Shown: positions 5,115 to 6,835 of the stretch, piece after piece
How the letters are laid out: every line of letters begins with the position of its first letter
Position numbering within the stretch: the stretch's first letter is position 1
Assembly (NCBI GenBank): GCA_900553415.1
Contig: USDH01000086.1
Location: 1-6,835, forward strand
From: an uncultured Collinsella sp.
Lineage (GTDB): Bacteria; Actinomycetota; Coriobacteriia; Coriobacteriales; Coriobacteriaceae
Direction: 5' to 3'
DNA length: 6,835 bases
Made by a program: the position numbers and the translations under genes
Notes under the pieces: model-generated
Told to the model about the DNA's origin: nothing
Databases searched by the model: none
The model's input: only the letters and a program-made list of their open reading frames with translations

Positions 5115-5174
5115 CCAGTGTGGAGCGTGAGCGCCCGTTGCCGCGTGCGATGGGCTTGTAATAAGAGGAGAGCC

Positions 5175-6835
5175 ATGTCGAAGCAAGCGGTCGTTGGAAT
5201 CTTGGCGCATGTCGATGCCGGCAAGACCACGCTGGCCGAGGCCATGCTGTTCAACGCAGGGCGCATTCGCAGGCGCGGCCGCGTTGACGATGGCGATTCG
5301 CATCTGGACACTAATGCGATCGAGCGCGAGCGTGGCATCACGATTTTCTCGTCGCAGGCCGCGTTCGACCACGGTGATACCCACGTCATGCTCGTGGATG
5401 CGCCGGGGCATGTCGATTTTTCTGCCGAGGCAGAGCGCACATTGCGTGCGCTCGACTACGCGATTTTGGTTGTGGGCGCCAACGACGGCGTGCAGGGGCA
5501 CACCGAAACCCTGTGGCGCCTGCTTGCGCGCTATGACATCCCGACGTTCATCTTTATCAACAAGATCGATTTGGAGAATCCCGGCCGCGATGTTTTGCTG
5601 GCACAGCTTGGGCAACGTCTTTCCGAGGGCTGCCTGGATGCGAACGAACTGCTGGCGGGCGGCGCCGCTTGGGAGGACGCTGCCGCGTCGGACGAGGCGG
5701 CCCTCGAGGAGTTTCTTGAGACGGGTGAGCTTTCCATCGCAACGCTGTCGCGCATGGTTGCGGAGCGCAGGCTCTTTCCCTGCTTTGCCGGCTCGGCGCT
5801 CAAGGACCAGGGCGTGGGCGAGCTGCTGGATGGTATGTGCACGCTGATGCGTGAGCAGGCGTGGGCCTCGGAGTTCGCCGCGCGTGTCTATCGTGTCAGC
5901 CGAGGTGTTCGCGGCGAGCGCTTGGCTTGGATAAAAGTGACCGGCGGCACGCTGCGTGCAAAACAGATGATCGAGGGGCACTCCGGTGCCGAGGCATGGG
6001 AGCAGAAAGTCGATCAGGTGCGCATCTATAACGGCGAGAAGTACGAGCTTGCCCAGGAAGTTGTCGCTGGCGGCATCTGCGCCGTGACGGGCCTCGCGCA
6101 CGTTCGCCCGGGTGATGCCCTGGGCGCGGAGCCCGCGGGCGATGCACCTGTCATTGCGCCGGTCCTCACCTATACGGTGCTACCGGGCGAACATGATGTC
6201 CACGCGGTGTTCAAAGCGCTGACCGAGTTGGCAGACGAAGACCCCATGCTCGGCGTAAGCTGGAATACGCATCTTGAGCAGATTCATTTGCAGTTGATGG
6301 GCGCCGTGCAACTCGAGGTCGTGCAGCGGGTGTTGGCCGAACGCTTTGGCCTTTCGGTTGCGTTTGAGTCTGGTGGCATTCTCTATAAGGAGACTATTTC
6401 GCAGCCGGTCGAGGGCGTGGGCCACTTTGAGCCGCTGCGCCACTATGCCGAGGTGCATCTGCGTCTGGAGCCGTTGCCAGCGGGTTCGGGCGTGCAGTTT
6501 GGCACCGTGACCTCGACCGACGAGCTCGATCTTAACTGGCAGCGTTTGGCGCTCACCAACGCTATGGAGCGCGATCACCTGGGCGTGCTGACCGGCTCGC
6601 CCATCACCGATGTGCGCATTACGCTCACGGGCGGCCGCGCTCATGCCAAACACACCGAGGGCGGCGACTTTCGCCAGGCCACGTACCGCGCGATTCGCCA
6701 GGGGCTCATGCAGGCGCGTGAGGCCGGCGCGGCGGTGCTGTTGGAGCCGTGGCACCACTTTGAGCTCGAGGTGCCGGGGGAGTGCGTGGGCCGGGCGCTC
6801 TCAGACGCCACGCGCATGGGTGCCGAGTACGAGCC
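5175..6835 (+). CDS. TetM/EF-G-like translational GTPase (ribosomal protection protein homologue), 3' end beyond the window
   Basis: The reading frame is open from the ATG at 5175 to the right edge (553 codons). TetM-type proteins have about 640 residues, so roughly 90 are missing. GTPase motifs are intact: P-loop AHVDAGKT (11-18), RGITI with T56, DAPGH (75-79), NKID (129-132) and GSAL (206-209). Domain II follows, then a domain III/IV boundary near GGILYKETI (about 400). Domain IV has PLPAGSG (433-439), as in TetM PLPLGSG. The family binds the ribosome near the A site and hydrolyses GTP; classical members dislodge tetracycline. Here the tip loop of domain IV reads GGRAHAKHTEGGDF (486-499), unlike the proline-containing YSPVSTPADF of TetM. 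Tetracycline resistance therefore should not be assumed; an EF-G-like role is equally likely. An AGAGGAG at 5164-5170 lies four bases before the ATG. Confidence 0.9.
   Translation, partial: MSKQAVVGILAHVDAGKTTLAEAMLFNAGRIRRRGRVDDGDSHLDTNAIERERGITIFSSQAAFDHGDTHVMLVDAPGHVDFSAEAERTLRALDYAILVVGANDGVQGHTETLWRLLARYDIPTFIFINKIDLENPGRDVLLAQLGQRLSEGCLDANELLAGGAAWEDAAASDEAALEEFLETGELSIATLSRMVAERRLFPCFAGSALKDQGVGELLDGMCTLMREQAWASEFAARVYRVSRGVRGERLAWIKVTGGTLRAKQMIEGHSGAEAWEQKVDQVRIYNGEKYELAQEVVAGGICAVTGLAHVRPGDALGAEPAGDAPVIAPVLTYTVLPGEHDVHAVFKALTELADEDPMLGVSWNTHLEQIHLQLMGAVQLEVVQRVLAERFGLSVAFESGGILYKETISQPVEGVGHFEPLRHYAEVHLRLEPLPAGSGVQFGTVTSTDELDLNWQRLALTNAMERDHLGVLTGSPITDVRITLTGGRAHAKHTEGGDFRQATYRAIRQGLMQAREAGAAVLLEPWHHFELEVPGECVGRALSDATRMGAEYE

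Noticed and set aside
5194..5847. 217-codon plus-strand open frame in another frame of the GTPase gene
   Set aside because: It is rich in R, S and W, and it overlaps intact GTPase motifs in the correct frame starting at 5175.
4611..6101. 496-codon minus-strand open frame
   Set aside because: It spans the complement of the GNAT gene, its terminator, the structured region and the GTPase gene. The protein has no family features, while the plus-strand genes are clearly real.
1..6835. CRISPR array, tRNA, rRNA, integrase or IS transposase
   Set aside because: No regularly spaced repeats, cloverleaf, rRNA stretches or transposase/integrase motifs were seen on either strand.

Overview
The window reads as a GC-rich chromosomal segment from a Gram-positive actinobacterium, most likely class Coriobacteriia (Collinsella or a close relative). 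This rests on overall GC, codon use, strong AAGGAG-type ribosome binding sites and the mix of protein families. No 16S or other marker is present, so it is an inference.

Layout from left to right. (1) A MATE-family efflux transporter on the minus strand runs off the left edge. (2) The divergent intergenic region holds a large near-perfect palindrome (1339-1402) that resembles a dispersed repeat element and overlaps the candidate promoter of the next gene. (3) A plus-strand 23S rRNA guanine-N1 methyltransferase of the RlmA family follows, closed by a strong hairpin terminator. (4) A minus-strand gene encodes a 134-residue four-helix membrane protein of unknown function. (5) Divergent from it are a 47-codon single-helix membrane peptide gene and a plus-strand RsmJ-family 16S rRNA methyltransferase. 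(6) A minus-strand gene encodes a 98-residue small zinc-ribbon-like protein. (7) A divergent plus-strand GNAT acetyltransferase shares with it a short intergenic region containing a perfect 9-bp inverted repeat; its transcript ends at a textbook terminator. (8) About 240 bases of non-coding but highly structured DNA follow (about 4935-5114). (9) The window ends in a large EF-G/TetM-like translational GTPase, truncated by the right edge.

Three of the genes act on, or belong to families that act on, the ribosome: RlmA modifies 23S rRNA, RsmJ modifies 16S rRNA, and the last gene is related to ribosomal protection proteins. A MATE exporter lies next to them. The genes are mostly separate transcription units with alternating strands, so this is a loose neighbourhood, not one operon.

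The most unusual part is 4935-5114. By eye it folds into a closing helix around three further hairpins, one with a GNRA tetraloop. On the minus strand an extended -10 promoter sits so that a transcript would begin exactly at the closing helix and end near the bidirectional terminator of the GNAT gene. This may be an undescribed small RNA or structured leader. I recognise no known RNA family in it. All folding here was done by eye, without energy calculation or database search.
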